Below are positions 54,122 through 63,806 of a DNA stretch of 64,000 nt, one piece after another. The translations under genes were made by a program, and so were the position numbers. Where the stretch lies: assembly GCA_947632035.1 (NCBI GenBank), contig CANRNR010000009.1:1-64000 (forward strand), written 5' to 3'. Every line of letters begins with the position of its first letter. The stretch's first letter is position 1. The stretch comes from an uncultured Clostridia bacterium. GTDB taxonomy: Bacteria > Bacillota > Clostridia > TANB77 > CAG-508. A model generated the notes under the pieces. That model made no database searches and was not told the origin of the DNA. It saw nothing but the letters and a program-made list of their open reading frames with translations.

Positions 54122-54862
54122 GTGGAAGGTCAAAATAGTATTGTCATAAAATTTGATCATGTGACTAAAATTTATAAATTATTTAAAAATGATAAAAAAA
54201 GGTTGTTGTATACTTTTTGTAAGAGAATCAAATATAAAGAGAAAAGGGCAGTTAATGATGTCTCTTTTGAAATAAAAAAAGGAGAGACTGTGGCACTATT
54301 TGGAAGAAATGGTGCAGGAAAATCAACAATTCTAAAAATGATTACAGGGGTATGCTTTCCAACAAATGGACAAATAGATGTAAATGGACGTGTAAGTGCT
54401 TTATTAGAGCTTACTTCTGGATTTGATCCAGAATTTACAGGAAAAGAAAATATATATTTAAAAGGTCAATTATTAGGATTAAATGATAGTGAAATAAGAG
54501 AAGTAGAAAATGATATTATTGATTTTGCAGAGTTAGGGGAATATATAGATCAACCTGTTAGAACATATTCTAGTGGAATGAAAGCAAGACTTGGATTTTC
54601 AATAAATGTAAATATAAAACCTGAAATTTTAATAGTAGATGAAGCTTTAAGCGTTGGAGATGAAGAATTTAAACGTAAATGTATAAAAAAAGTAAATGAT
54701 ATTGTAAGTAATGAAAATGTTACTCTACTTTTTGTTACTCATGCCACAGGGGTTGCAAAAGAATTTTGTAAAAGAGGAATGGTAATGGAAAAGGGAGTAG
54801 TTACATTTGATGGTGATATTCAAGAAGCTGTTAATGTATATGAAAATTCTTTAGAAAAATAG
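54122..54862 (+). CDS. tagH: Teichoic acid ABC transporter ATP-binding protein TagH
   Basis: A 246-residue ATPase of the polysaccharide-export type. Walker A is ALFGRNGAGKSTILKM near 58-73, the signature motif is RTYSSGMKARLGFSIN near 143-158 and Walker B is PEILIVDEALSVGDEEF near 164-180. It lacks the C-terminal extension of Bacillus TagH. GTG 54122 follows AGGAGAAT. It pairs with TagG. A bidirectional terminator follows at 54901-54923. Confidence 0.92.
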   Translation: MEGQNSIVIKFDHVTKIYKLFKNDKKRLLYTFCKRIKYKEKRAVNDVSFEIKKGETVALFGRNGAGKSTILKMITGVCFPTNGQIDVNGRVSALLELTSGFDPEFTGKENIYLKGQLLGLNDSEIREVENDIIDFAELGEYIDQPVRTYSSGMKARLGFSINVNIKPEILIVDEALSVGDEEFKRKCIKKVNDIVSNENVTLLFVTHATGVAKEFCKRGMVMEKGVVTFDGDIQEAVNVYENSLEK

Positions 54863-54900
54863 ATGGATTTCTATTAAAAAACATTTTGTTTCAAAAATAA

Positions 54901-54923
54901 AAAAGGATATTTACTATCCTTTT
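54901..54923. terminator. Bidirectional terminator between tagH and gtrA
   Basis: AAAAGGATA / TATCCTTTT with T-runs on both strands. It overlaps the end of the minus-strand gtrA gene. Confidence 0.8.
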
Positions 54924-55345
54924 TTATTTTTGAAAATAATTAATTTACTGAAAATATAATTTAGAACAATTACAAGTATCTGCATAAATATTTTAACAAT
55001 TACATCATTAAAATGGAATACACTTACAAGTAAAGCAAATAGTCCAATATCTAATATTCCAGAAAATGCTCTACATCCATAAAATTTGAAAGCTTCTAAA
55101 ATAAAATCTTTTGCATTTTCAGATTTATGCTTGAAAACAAAAATTTTATTAGTAAAGAAAGCAAATAAAACTGAAAAGAACCATGCAAGAGCATTAGATA
55201 TAGTTTTTGATAAGTCACTATCACCTAATATACGAATTGCTATGAAATAAACTACAAAATTTACTACAGTAGTTAGAACTCCAAATATTAAGTACATTAT
55301 AACTTCTTCATATTTTTTATATAAATCTACAATTTTTTTTAACAT
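54914..55345 (-). CDS. GtrA-family membrane protein
   Basis: A 143-residue protein with four membrane segments (MYLIFGVLTTVVNFVVYFIA, ALAWFFSVLFAFFTNKIFVF, FSGILDIGLFALLVSVF, IFMQILVIVLNYIFSKLIIF), the GtrA/DPMS flippase plan. GtrA members move lipid-linked sugars across the membrane for cell-surface polysaccharides. The glycosyltransferase at 56772 is a natural partner (GtrB-like), although tyrS lies between them. Confidence 0.87.
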   Translation of the reverse strand: MLKKIVDLYKKYEEVIMYLIFGVLTTVVNFVVYFIAIRILGDSDLSKTISNALAWFFSVLFAFFTNKIFVFKHKSENAKDFILEAFKFYGCRAFSGILDIGLFALLVSVFHFNDVIVKIFMQILVIVLNYIFSKLIIFKNKKG

Positions 55346-55424
55346 TTTATTTTTACCTTTCGTTTTTATAATAATTTTTTCTTATTGGCAAAAGAGTAAT
55401 AAAAAATTTTTAGAAAAGTTCAAA

Positions 55425-56636
55425 CTATTTTTCTAATTTATGAAATACTTTTTTACCTTTCTTTAAAATAGCATAGCCCTCACTAAAATCTTTATCTGAT
55501 AAAACATAGTTTGTGTCAGCAATTTTTTCATCATTTAAAGTAATACCGCCTTGCATAATTAAAGTTCTAGCTTGACCTTTTGAAGGAGCAAAGCCAACTA
55601 AAATCATTGCATCTAAAATAGGCATATTTACATTATCTACTTTAGTAGTAGGCATATTATCTAAATTTCCACTTCCACCAAATAAAGCATTAGAAGCTTC
55701 TTCAGCTTTGATTGCTTCTTCTTCGCCATGAATTAGTTTTGTTATTTCAAAAGCAGCTCTTTTCTTAGCTTCATTTATTCTTTCATCTTTGTAAGAGCAA
55801 AGTTCATTAATTTCTTCCATAGGTAAAAATGTAATTAAAGATAGAACTGTTTTTACATCTTCATCTGCGATATTTCTCCAATATTGATAAAATTCATAAG
55901 GTGAAGTTTTTTCAGGGTCTAACCATAAAGCACCTTTTTCAGTTTTACCCATTTTTTTACCTTCTCTAGTAGTTAGAAGTTTAAATGTTAAACCAAAAGA
56001 ATCAGAGTGGCCAATTCTACGAATTAAATCAACGCCACCTAAAATATTAGACCATTGGTCATTTCCACCTAACTCTAACTTACAACCATATTCTTCATAT
56101 AACTTTAAAAAGTCATATGATTGCATTAACATATAACCAAGTTCAAAAAATGTTAAACCACGTTCCATTCTTTGTTTATAACATTCAGCAGTTAACATCT
56201 TATTAACTGAGAATAGGGAACCAATGTCACGCATAAATTCAATGAAATTTAAGTTTAAAAGCCAATCTGCATTATTAACAATGATTGCAGCATTTTCACC
56301 TTCAAAGCTTAAAAACTTAGACATTTGCTTTTTAAAACATTCTACATTGTGGTCAATTTCTTCACGAGACATCATTCTTCTCATATCTGTTTTACCAGAA
56401 GGGTCGCCAATAGTAGCAGTACCACCACCAATTAGTAAAATAGGCTTATGACCTGCTTTTTGCATATGTGATGCAACCATTAAAGAAATAAAGTGACCAA
56501 TATGTAAGCTATCAGCAGTAGGGTCAAAACCAATATAAAATGGAACTTTTTCTTTTCCTAATAAATCTCTTACTTCTTCATGAGTTACTTGTTCTATGTA
56601 ACCTCTTTTAATTAAAGTATCATATACATTTGCCAT
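55425..56636 (-). CDS. tyrS: Tyrosyl-tRNA synthetase
   Basis: A 403-residue class I synthetase. The HIGH-type motif is [12 protein letters not shown] near 40-51, [14 protein letters not shown] near 184-197 binds tyrosine, and the KMSKS equivalent is [12 protein letters not shown] near 225-236. A C-terminal S4 domain ([21 protein letters not shown]) is present. It charges tRNA-Tyr, whose gene in this window carries the group I intron. No T-box leader was found in the upstream sequence (56637-56771). Confidence 0.96.
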   Translation of the reverse strand: MANVYDTLIKRGYIEQVTHEEVRDLLGKEKVPFYIGFDPTADSLHIGHFISLMVASHMQKAGHKPILLIGGGTATIGDPSGKTDMRRMMSREEIDHNVECFKKQMSKFLSFEGENAAIIVNNADWLLNLNFIEFMRDIGSLFSVNKMLTAECYKQRMERGLTFFELGYMLMQSYDFLKLYEEYGCKLELGGNDQWSNILGGVDLIRRIGHSDSFGLTFKLLTTREGKKMGKTEKGALWLDPEKTSPYEFYQYWRNIADEDVKTVLSLITFLPMEEINELCSYKDERINEAKKRAAFEITKLIHGEEEAIKAEEASNALFGGSGNLDNMPTTKVDNVNMPILDAMILVGFAPSKGQARTLIMQGGITLNDEKIADTNYVLSDKDFSEGYAILKKGKKVFHKLEK

Positions 56637-56771
56637 TTAAAATACACATCCTTTTTATTTAAATTATTTAATAATATTAATTTAAAATATAGTTTAAATT
56701 CTATTTTTAAAGATTTAGTTTATTTAATCTTAGAATAAGTTTTGATTATTGTAAATTTGTTTTAAATAAAA

Positions 56772-57719
56772 TTAGCTATTAACTTTTTTAAAACCTTCGT
56801 TACGTTCTTTTACTATATAAACAGGTCTATGTTTAACCTCTAAATATGCTTTTGCTAAATATTCTCCCATAATACCAAAGCATACAAGTTGTACACCTGA
56901 AACGAAGACTATAAGAGATGTAATATAAAGCCATACTATTCCTGAACCTGTAAATGTTAGTACAAGACCAACTACTAAAAGAACAAATGCAACTATGCAA
57001 AATAAAATTCCTATAATAGCAGAAATAATTAGTGGCATTGTAGAAAAAGCAGTAAATCCGTCTAAGGCATACCAGAATAGTTTCCAAAATGACCATTTAG
57101 TTTGACCTGCAACTCTTTCAATATTTTCATATTCAAGCCATTTAATATTGAAACCAACAAATCCAAAAATTCCTTTTGAAAAACGATTATATTCGCTCAT
57201 CTCTAAAATTGCATCAACCATTTGTCTAGTCATTAATCTAAAATCTCTAGCACCATCTACTAAATTTGTATCTGAAATTTTATTCATAATTTTATAAAAT
57301 AATTTAGCGAACCAAGAACGAATTTTAGGTTCACCTTTTCTAGTAACACGTCTTGTTCCAACGCAATCATATTCGCCAGCTTCTAGTGTATCAAACATCT
57401 CAGGTAAAAGTGAAGGTGGGTCTTGAAGGTCTGCATCCATTATAGCAACATAATCGCCAGTCGCTTCTTTTAAACCAGCAAGCATTGCAGCTTCTTTGCC
57501 AAAGTTTCTAGAAAAAGAAATATAATTTGTTCTTTCATCTTTTTTACTATATTCTCTTAAAACTTTAAGTGTTTCATCTTTAGATCCATCATTTACAAAT
57601 ATAAGCTCAAATTCAGCTTTTTCTTTCATACTATCAGCTACTTTTGATATTTCTTCATGAAAAAATGGAATTGCTTCTTGTTCATTATAACATGGTACAA
57701 TAATTGATATTTTTTTCAT
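56772..57719 (-). CDS. GT2 family glycosyltransferase (GtrB/dolichol-phosphate-mannose-type)
   Basis: A 315-residue membrane glycosyltransferase. The N-terminal GT-A domain has IIVPCYNEQEAIP, FVNDGSKDETLK, NFGKEAAMLAGL and MDADLQDPP with the DxD aspartates near 94-96. Two membrane segments follow (MPLIISAIIGILFCIVAFVLL and IVWLYITSLIVFVSGVQLVCF). It transfers a sugar to undecaprenyl phosphate, so with GtrA it would supply surface glycans, perhaps sugar decoration of teichoic acid. It is transcribed away from rpiA. Confidence 0.9.
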   Translation of the reverse strand: MKKISIIVPCYNEQEAIPFFHEEISKVADSMKEKAEFELIFVNDGSKDETLKVLREYSKKDERTNYISFSRNFGKEAAMLAGLKEATGDYVAIMDADLQDPPSLLPEMFDTLEAGEYDCVGTRRVTRKGEPKIRSWFAKLFYKIMNKISDTNLVDGARDFRLMTRQMVDAILEMSEYNRFSKGIFGFVGFNIKWLEYENIERVAGQTKWSFWKLFWYALDGFTAFSTMPLIISAIIGILFCIVAFVLLVVGLVLTFTGSGIVWLYITSLIVFVSGVQLVCFGIMGEYLAKAYLEVKHRPVYIVKERNEGFKKVNS

Positions 57720-57927
57720 TTTTCTTGTATAATCTGCTATAAAAACAGATTATATGCTCCTTTCATACTAAATTTATTATAAAATTTATTAAAACACCTT
57801 AAAAAAGTATTATTATAAGTAATATTATTTTACAAGCTAATGGGGGAAGTGTCAAGAGGTGCAAAAGAAAATTTGGATACATAAATAATTTAACCTTGAT
57901 GTATTGTAATTTTTTTGAAAAAATCAA

Positions 57928-57956
57928 TTTACTTATTATTTTATAAATGATATAAT
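57928..57956 (+). promoter_or_regulatory. Promoter of rpiA
   Basis: TTTACT (57928-57933), a 17-base spacer and TATAAT (57951-57956). The remaining 57720-58049 gap has no other feature I can support. Confidence 0.65.
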
Positions 57957-58049
57957 GCAAAAAATAGAAAACTTTGACTTTAAAATATAAAAATAAATAG
58001 AATATGTAATTTTTTTGACAAATATAAAAATTAGGAGGAAAGTTGAAAT

Positions 58050-58748
58050 ATGGAATGGATGAATAGTTCAATGCGAGAAATAGAGCCTAAAACAATAAAG
58101 AACAAAGAGCAAAAGCTAAAGGTTGCTCAAAAAATAGTAGAAAAAGTAAAAGATGGAGATATTATAGGCTTTGGTTCTGGCACTACTTCATATCTAGCGA
58201 TAAAAGAAATTGCAAAAAAAGTTGAAGAAGAGGATTTACATATTATAGCAATTCCAACTTCTTATGAAGTAAAAGCTCTATGCCAAGATTTAAAAATTCC
58301 AACAGCTAGTATTTTAGAATATAAACCAGACTGGTGTTTTGATGGAGCAGATGAGGTAGATAAAAACAATAACTGGATAATAAAAGGTGGAGGCGCTGCC
58401 ATGTTTAAAGAAAAATTAAACATGGTAAATGCAGGACTTACATACATTTTAGTAGATGATACAAAATTAGTAGACAAGCTAGGGGAAAACTTTCCTATTC
58501 CAATTGAAGTTTATCCGGAAGCAGTAAGTAGTGTAAAAGAAGCATTACTAGATTTAGGTATGGTAGAATGTAATGTTAGAAAAGCAGAGAAAAAGGCAGG
58601 ACCAGTATTTACAGAAAATAATAATGTTATATTAGATGTAAAATTTACAGAAATTTATGAAACATTAGAAGAAGATATTAAATCAATTACAGGCGTTATA
58701 GAAAGTGGACTATTTATGGATTATTCAGTAGAAGTATTGCATGAGTAG
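58050..58748 (+). CDS. rpiA: Ribose-5-phosphate isomerase A
   Basis: Interconverts ribose-5-phosphate and ribulose-5-phosphate. The 232 residues carry IIGFGSGTTSYLAIKEI (near 35-51), PTSYEVKALC, DGADEVDKNNNWIIKGGGAAMFKEK near 91-115 and DVKFTEIYETLEEDIKSITGVIESGLF near 190-216. AGGAGG precedes ATG 58050. It is followed by tagO/wecA without a clear new promoter, so it may be co-transcribed with it. Confidence 0.95.
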   Translation: MEWMNSSMREIEPKTIKNKEQKLKVAQKIVEKVKDGDIIGFGSGTTSYLAIKEIAKKVEEEDLHIIAIPTSYEVKALCQDLKIPTASILEYKPDWCFDGADEVDKNNNWIIKGGGAAMFKEKLNMVNAGLTYILVDDTKLVDKLGENFPIPIEVYPEAVSSVKEALLDLGMVECNVRKAEKKAGPVFTENNNVILDVKFTEIYETLEEDIKSITGVIESGLFMDYSVEVLHE

Positions 58749-58874
58749 ATGAATCACAAATATTAATATAAAATGTATTTTAAATAGCTATATTATGGTT
58801 ACATTGCAGAAGATATATACTAAGAAAAAGATAGTTATATAAAAAATATACTAAAAGCAGGAGGAATAAAGTAG

Positions 58875-59994
58875 ATGTGGGGAGATATTGCAATAGCATT
58901 TTTGCTTGCTTTTATTACAGCTTTTATGCTTACACCATATACAATGAAGTTAGCAAGAAAAATAGGAGCAATAGATGTGCCAAGCGATAGAAGAATAAAT
59001 GTAAAACCAATGCCAAGGCTTCGGAGGTTTAGCAGTTATTTGTGGATTTTTAGTTTCAACAATTTATTTATTGATAGTTATGAGTTTAGAAAATTCTATA
59101 AATTTATTTGGTGAAGAGAATTATATAATGAAGCTACTTGGTTTTCTTCTTGGAATTATAATATTAGGAATAGTATGTTTTATTGATGACTTTAAAAATA
59201 TTCCAGCAGGAGTAAAATTAGTTACTCAGATAATAGCAGCAATTGTAGTAGTCGCTTCTGGACTTCGAATTGAAAATGTAAGCTTGCCATTTATGGAAAA
59301 TCAAATTGGTTTACAAGATTGGTTTTCATATATTTTAACAGTTGGTTGGATTGTTGGAGTTACCAATGCAATTAATCTAATTGATGGATTAGATGGTTTA
59401 TCTTCAGGAATCACATTGATTTCATGTATTTCACTTTTAATTGTGTTCATATTAAATCCATCATCACCACTAATTGCAGTTCTTTTAATTACAGCTTTAG
59501 CTGGAGCAATTGTAGGATTTTTACCATTTAACTTTAATCCTGCAAAAACTTATATAGGAGATGTTGGTTCAAATTTCTTAGGATTTTCATTATCAATTAT
59601 ATCTATTTTAGGAGTTGCAAAAACATATACAGCAATTGTTTTAATTGCACCAATAATTATATTAGGTTTCCCAATTTTTGATACTCTATTTGCAATTGTT
59701 AGAAGAATTATAAAAGGAAAATCACTTAAAGCTGTGTTCAAAGCTGATAAAGGACATTTGCATCATAGATTAATGAAAAGAGGCTATACACAAAAACAAT
59801 CAGTATTAATTTTATATGGTCTTACTGCAACACTTGGAATGTTTGCAATAATTCTTTTAGAAAGTGGAATTTGGAAAGCCTTATCTTTTGCATTATTAGT
59901 TATTGCAATAATAGCAATAGGTTATAAAAATTTATTAAATACGAAAGAAGATGTAGAAGAAATAGATACAAAAAATGTGAGAAAAAACGAATAG
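58875..59994 (+). CDS. Undecaprenyl-phosphate N-acetylglucosaminyl-1-phosphate transferase (TagO/WecA), needs +1 recoding at CGGA
   Basis: An integral membrane enzyme that starts wall teichoic acid synthesis by moving GlcNAc-1-P to undecaprenyl phosphate. It starts at ATG 58875 after AGGAGG. Codon 50 is CGG (59022-59024). Reading CGGA as glycine gives KPMPRLG-GLAVICGF, the family's conserved RxGG motif, and a 372-residue protein. Downstream are CFIDDFKNIPAGVKL (the DD motif), NAINLIDGLDGLSSG and DVGSNFLGF, all diagnostic. Without recoding the zero frame ends at 59114 after 79 residues. It supplies the tag cluster at 50-55 kb. Confidence 0.93.
59022..59025 (+). other. Quadruplet CGGA recoding site in tagO/wecA
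   Basis: Preceding codon CTT (Leu), then CGGA read as Gly, then GGT. The two glycines form the conserved RxGG motif. Confidence 0.9.
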
Positions 59995-60068
59995 AACAAT
60001 AGAAAATAGTAAAGTGTAAAATTAAGTATATAAATAGTAAAAAAGTATAACTTAAGGAGAAACAAACT

Positions 60069-61082
60069 ATGGAAATGGATGAAGAAAGACTTATCAGTCC
60101 AAAGCTAGAAGATATTCAAGAGGAAAAAATGGAAATTTCATTAAGACCTAAAACCCTTGATGAATATATAGGACAAGATAAGGTAAAAGAAAATATGAAA
60201 GTATATATAGAGGCTGCCAAAAAAAGAGGTGAGCCTCTTGACCATATTTTATTATATGGCCCTCCAGGACTTGGAAAAACTACACTTGCAAATATTATTT
60301 CAAATGAAATGAATTCAAATATTAAAATCACATCAGGACCAGCCATTGAAAAACCAGGAGATTTAGCAGCTCTTTTAACAAATTTATCAGAGTTTGATGT
60401 TCTTTTTATTGATGAAATCCATAGATTAAATAAAAGCGTAGAAGAAATATTATATCCAGCGCTAGAAGACTATGTTTTAGACATTATGATAGGAAAAGGT
60501 CCAAGTGCAAGGTCAATTAGGCTAGATTTACCTAAGTTTACTTTAATTGGTGCAACTACAAGAGCAGGAGCATTAGCAACACCATTAAGAGACCGTTTTG
60601 GAATAATTCATCATTTAGAATTATATGAGCCAAAAGATTTATCAACAATTGTTAAAAGGTCTGCAAAAATCCTAGAAATAGATATAGATGAAGAATCAAG
60701 TATGGAAATTGCAAGACGTTCTAGAGGAACACCTAGAATAGCAAATAGACTATTAAAAAGAGTTAGAGATTATGCAGCAGTCTTAGGCGATGGAAATATA
60801 AATTTAAAAATTACAAAAACAGCCCTTAGAAAGCTTGAAATAGATGAAATGGGACTAGATGATGTAGATAGAAAAATATTAGAAACCATGATTATTAAAT
60901 ATCAAGGTAGACCAGTTGGAATTGACACTATTGCAACAACAATAGGTGAAGAAGTAGAAACAGTAGAAGATGTATATGAACCATATTTAATTCAAATTGG
61001 TTTTATTGCAAGAACTGTTAGAGGAAGAATTGCAATGCCAGCAGCATATAGCCATATAGGTGTGCCTTACGAAGCAAATTAG
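60069..61082 (+). CDS. ruvB: Holliday junction branch migration ATPase RuvB
   Basis: A hexameric AAA+ motor that drives branch migration with RuvA and RuvC. The 337 residues show [18 protein letters not shown] near 26-43, Walker [16 protein letters not shown] near 58-72, Walker [13 protein letters not shown] near 110-121, GATTRAGAL near 156-164 and a C-terminal winged helix ([16 protein letters not shown]). AAGGAGA precedes the start. ruvC is at 25170; ruvA is not seen. Confidence 0.97.
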   Translation: MEMDEERLISPKLEDIQEEKMEISLRPKTLDEYIGQDKVKENMKVYIEAAKKRGEPLDHILLYGPPGLGKTTLANIISNEMNSNIKITSGPAIEKPGDLAALLTNLSEFDVLFIDEIHRLNKSVEEILYPALEDYVLDIMIGKGPSARSIRLDLPKFTLIGATTRAGALATPLRDRFGIIHHLELYEPKDLSTIVKRSAKILEIDIDEESSMEIARRSRGTPRIANRLLKRVRDYAAVLGDGNINLKITKTALRKLEIDEMGLDDVDRKILETMIIKYQGRPVGIDTIATTIGEEVETVEDVYEPYLIQIGFIARTVRGRIAMPAAYSHIGVPYEAN

Positions 61083-61160
61083 AACTTAAACAAAAAGTCT
61101 CAAATGTAAAGTTTTAATAAAATTAGGAAGTTGCAAAGTAAAAAAGAAAGGAAATGCAAA

Positions 61161-62196
61161 ATGAAACTTTTAATGCATACATGTTGTGCACCTTGTAGTG
61201 TGTACTGCATAGATAGTTTAAGAAATGAAGGAATAGAACCAACAGTTTATTGGTACAATCCAAATATACATCCTTACACAGAATATAAAGCAAGAAGAGA
61301 TTGTTTAAAAGATTACACAGCTTCTATAAATGTAAATGCTATTTTTGAAGAAGATTATGGACTAAAAAACTTTTGCAAAAATGTAATAGGAAATTTAGAA
61401 ACTAGATGCACAGATTATTGCTATTTAGTTCGCTTAGAGCAGACAGCTAAATATGCAAAAGAACATGGATATGATACGATTACTACTACTTTATTAGTAA
61501 GTCCATACCAAAAGCATGATGAATTAAAGAAAATAGCAGAAGAAATTGCTAAAAAATATGGATTAAATTTTTTATATAGAGATTTTAGAGTAGGTTTTAG
61601 AGAGGGACAAGCAAAAGCAAGAGAAATAGGACTTTATATGCAAAAATACTGCCGGTTGTATTTTCTCAGAGGAGATGAGATATTATAACCGCAATCCTAT
61701 ACAAACCAGTAATAACAATGGTTACGAGATACCAAAAGAACCTAGAATGCAGGTTAAAAAAATAGAAAATAAAGAAGATTATATAGACTTACTTTTAGAG
61801 GCAGATCCTTCAAAAGACATGATACATAAGTATTTGAACGATTCTGATGTATATGCATTAAAAAAAGAAGATGAGCTAATTTCTATTGCAGTTATTTTGC
61901 ACATTGATAGAAAAACATTAGAGTTAAAGAACATAGTTACAAAAGAAAATTACAGAAATAAAGGTTATGCAAAAACACTTTTAAAATCATTATGTGGTAA
62001 TTATAAACAGAAATATGACAGAATGTTGGTAGGAACAACAGAGAATAATATTCCTTTCTATGTTAAGCAGGGATTTGATAAATATGAGAAAACAATTAAA
62101 AATTTCTTTATAGATAATTATAAAGAAGAAATAAAAGATGGAGAATTAACTTGTACTGATTTAATATATTATTCAAAAGATTTAAAGAAAAAATAA
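61161..62196 (+). CDS. queH: Epoxyqueuosine reductase QueH fused to a GNAT acetyltransferase by +1 recoding at CGGT
   Basis: QueH converts epoxyqueuosine to queuosine at G34 of tRNA. It starts at ATG 61161 after AAAGGA. The first Cys pair is HTCCAPCSVYC (near residues 6-16), then TTTLLVSPYQKHDEL. Codon 165 is CGG (61653-61655). Reading CGGT as glycine gives QKYCG-CIFSEE, the essential C-G-C of the iron-sulfur site. Zero-frame reading loses the second cysteine and stops at 61688. The restored frame has no stop and runs on into a GNAT domain (VTKENYRNKGYAKTLLKSL near 255-275), giving 344 residues. A separate GNAT start at ATG 61747 is possible. Confidence 0.88.
61653..61656 (+). other. Quadruplet CGGT recoding site in queH
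   Basis: Preceding codon TGC (Cys), then CGGT read as Gly, then TGT (Cys). The decoded C-G-C is invariant in QueH. Confidence 0.9.
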
Positions 62197-62235
62197 AATA
62201 TTATAGTTATTGAAATAATATCTAACATATATAAG

Positions 62236-62259
62236 AAATCTAATAGAAATATTAGATTT
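62236..62259 (+). terminator. Terminator after queH-GNAT
   Basis: AAATCTAATA-GAAA-TATTAGATTT followed by TTTATTTT. Confidence 0.88.
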
Positions 62260-62296
62260 TTTATTTTGCCTTCAAAAAGGAAGGAGTAAAAAGAAA

Positions 62297-62920
62297 ATGA
62301 AAAAAAATGAAAACAACAAACCAAAAAATAATGAAAAAATTAAAAAAGAAACAGAAAAGATTAAAGAGATTATAAGAAAGGAGACAGGTATTTATATAAA
62401 GAAGATGAACTCAAGAAACTTAAAGAAAGAATTTGAACAATTTTATTATATTATGGCATCAAATTATTATGAGTGTTTAACAGCAATAGGGTATTTAGAT
62501 GAAATAGAAACTGATTGCTTTGCTTGTATAAAAGATGATTACTTATCAGATTTTGTAAGGTCAATGAGTGCTATGATGAATAAAATATTTTGTGATGAAG
62601 AAAAAGACTTTTCAGATATAATGAATGGAATTATGAGAATGTTAATTTCTGAAGATAAAATTGTTAATATTATAAAAGACGATATACCTAATTGGGTAAT
62701 ATTAAGAAAAAAGATAAGACCAGGATTAGTAAATATTGTACCTTTATATGATAATTTAAATGAATACTATTTGAATTATTCATATAGTTATAATGTTCAA
62801 GAAGATATAAAACCTTTTATTGTAGGACTTAACAATTTATTTGGTAAATTAGCAGATGATGAGGAGTTTATATATGTTTCTACTCATTTACAAGATGATA
62901 AAGAAATAACAGAGGAATAA
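62297..62920 (+). CDS. Protein of unknown function upstream of parA
   Basis: I do not recognise this 207-residue protein. The first 35 residues are lysine- and asparagine-rich (KKNENNKPKNNEKIKKE). The rest is a mixed globular domain with FYYIMASNYYECLTAIGYLD, FVRSMSAMMNKIF and DIPNWVILRKKIRPGL. AAGGAAGGAG precedes ATG 62297. Its place just before parA-parB suggests a role in the same accessory module, but nothing in the sequence shows it. Confidence 0.7.
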   Translation: MKKNENNKPKNNEKIKKETEKIKEIIRKETGIYIKKMNSRNLKKEFEQFYYIMASNYYECLTAIGYLDEIETDCFACIKDDYLSDFVRSMSAMMNKIFCDEEKDFSDIMNGIMRMLISEDKIVNIIKDDIPNWVILRKKIRPGLVNIVPLYDNLNEYYLNYSYSYNVQEDIKPFIVGLNNLFGKLADDEEFIYVSTHLQDDKEITEE

Positions 62921-62980
62921 ATATTCAAGACAAGAGTTAGCTTTTAGGAGTTAGCTCTTTTTTTGAGGAAAGGAGCAAGA

Positions 62981-63806
62981 ATGGGAAAGTGTCAGATAAT
63001 TGCAATAGCAAATCAAAAAGGTGGAGTTGGAAAAACAACAACTACATTTAGTTTAGGAGTTGCACTTAGTAAACAAGGAAAAAGAGTATTACTAATTGAT
63101 GCAGATCCACAACGGAGATTTAACTACTTGTATGGGTTACTATAATCAAGATGAATTGCAGAATACTATTGGAACATTAATGTCTGATACTATATGTGAT
63201 AATGAAATAAATGCAGAAAATGCTATTCTTCATCATAAAGAAGGAGTAGATTTAATTCCTGCAAATTTAGATTTATCAGCAATAGAGTTTTCATTAGTTA
63301 ATGCAATGAGCAGAGAGTTCACGCTTAAAAATTCTATAAGAGGTATTAAAGATAACTATGATTATGTATTGATAGATTGTATGCCATCTCTTGGAATGAT
63401 AACAATAAATGCTCTGGCTTGTAGTGATAAGATAATAATTCCAGTACAGGGAGAATATCTGGCTGCAAAAGGAATGGGACATTTATTAAAGACAGTTACG
63501 AGAGTGCAGAAACAAATAAATCCTAATTTAAAAATAGGAGGAGTATTACTTACATTAGTAGATAAAAGAACAAATTTATCAAAAGATGTAAGAGATACTT
63601 TAATCGACAATTATGGACAATATGTGAAAATATATGGTGCTGAAATACCCAAAGCAATAAATACAGCAAAATCAACATCAACAGGAAAGAGTATATTTGA
63701 GTTTGATAAAAATAGTCCTGTTGCAAACGCATACAATAATTTAGCAAAGGAGGTATTAGAAAATGAAAGAACAAGACAAAAAGATGGTACTTCCAAAGTT
63801 AGATGA
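62981..63806 (+). CDS. parA: ParA/Soj ATPase, needs +1 recoding at CGGA
   Basis: A deviant-Walker ATPase for DNA segregation. It starts at ATG 62981 after GGAAAGGAG. The Walker motif is [11 protein letters not shown] (residues 11-21). Codon 45 is CGG (63113-63115), right after DADPQ. Reading CGGA as glycine restores DADPQG-DLT, the nearly universal ParA A' motif, and a 274-residue protein of normal length. Later motifs are [19 protein letters not shown] and [15 protein letters not shown]. parB overlaps the 3' end. The type resembles ParA of integrative elements. Confidence 0.93.
63113..63116 (+). other. Quadruplet CGGA recoding site in parA
   Basis: Preceding codon CAA (Gln), then CGGA read as Gly, then GAT. 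The decoded DADPQGD is a conserved nucleotide-binding motif. Confidence 0.9.

Noticed and set aside
56637..56771. T-box leader of tyrS
   Set aside because: The upstream sequence is too short and lacks the T-box motif and antiterminator.
62934..62965. Terminator before parA
   Set aside because: The GAGTTAGC blocks are direct repeats, not complementary arms; only a very weak stem with the T-run is possible.
20198..63806. Sequencing or assembly errors as the cause of the eight frameshifts
   Set aside because: All eight are the same event, an extra C before a glycine GGN codon, outside homopolymers and on both strands. Random errors would vary in base, position and direction.
20198..63806. Classical slippage sites with stimulatory structures (as in prfB or dnaX)
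   Set aside because: There is no shared P-site codon, no slippery heptamer, no upstream Shine-Dalgarno-like stimulator common to the sites and no conserved stop right after the shift.
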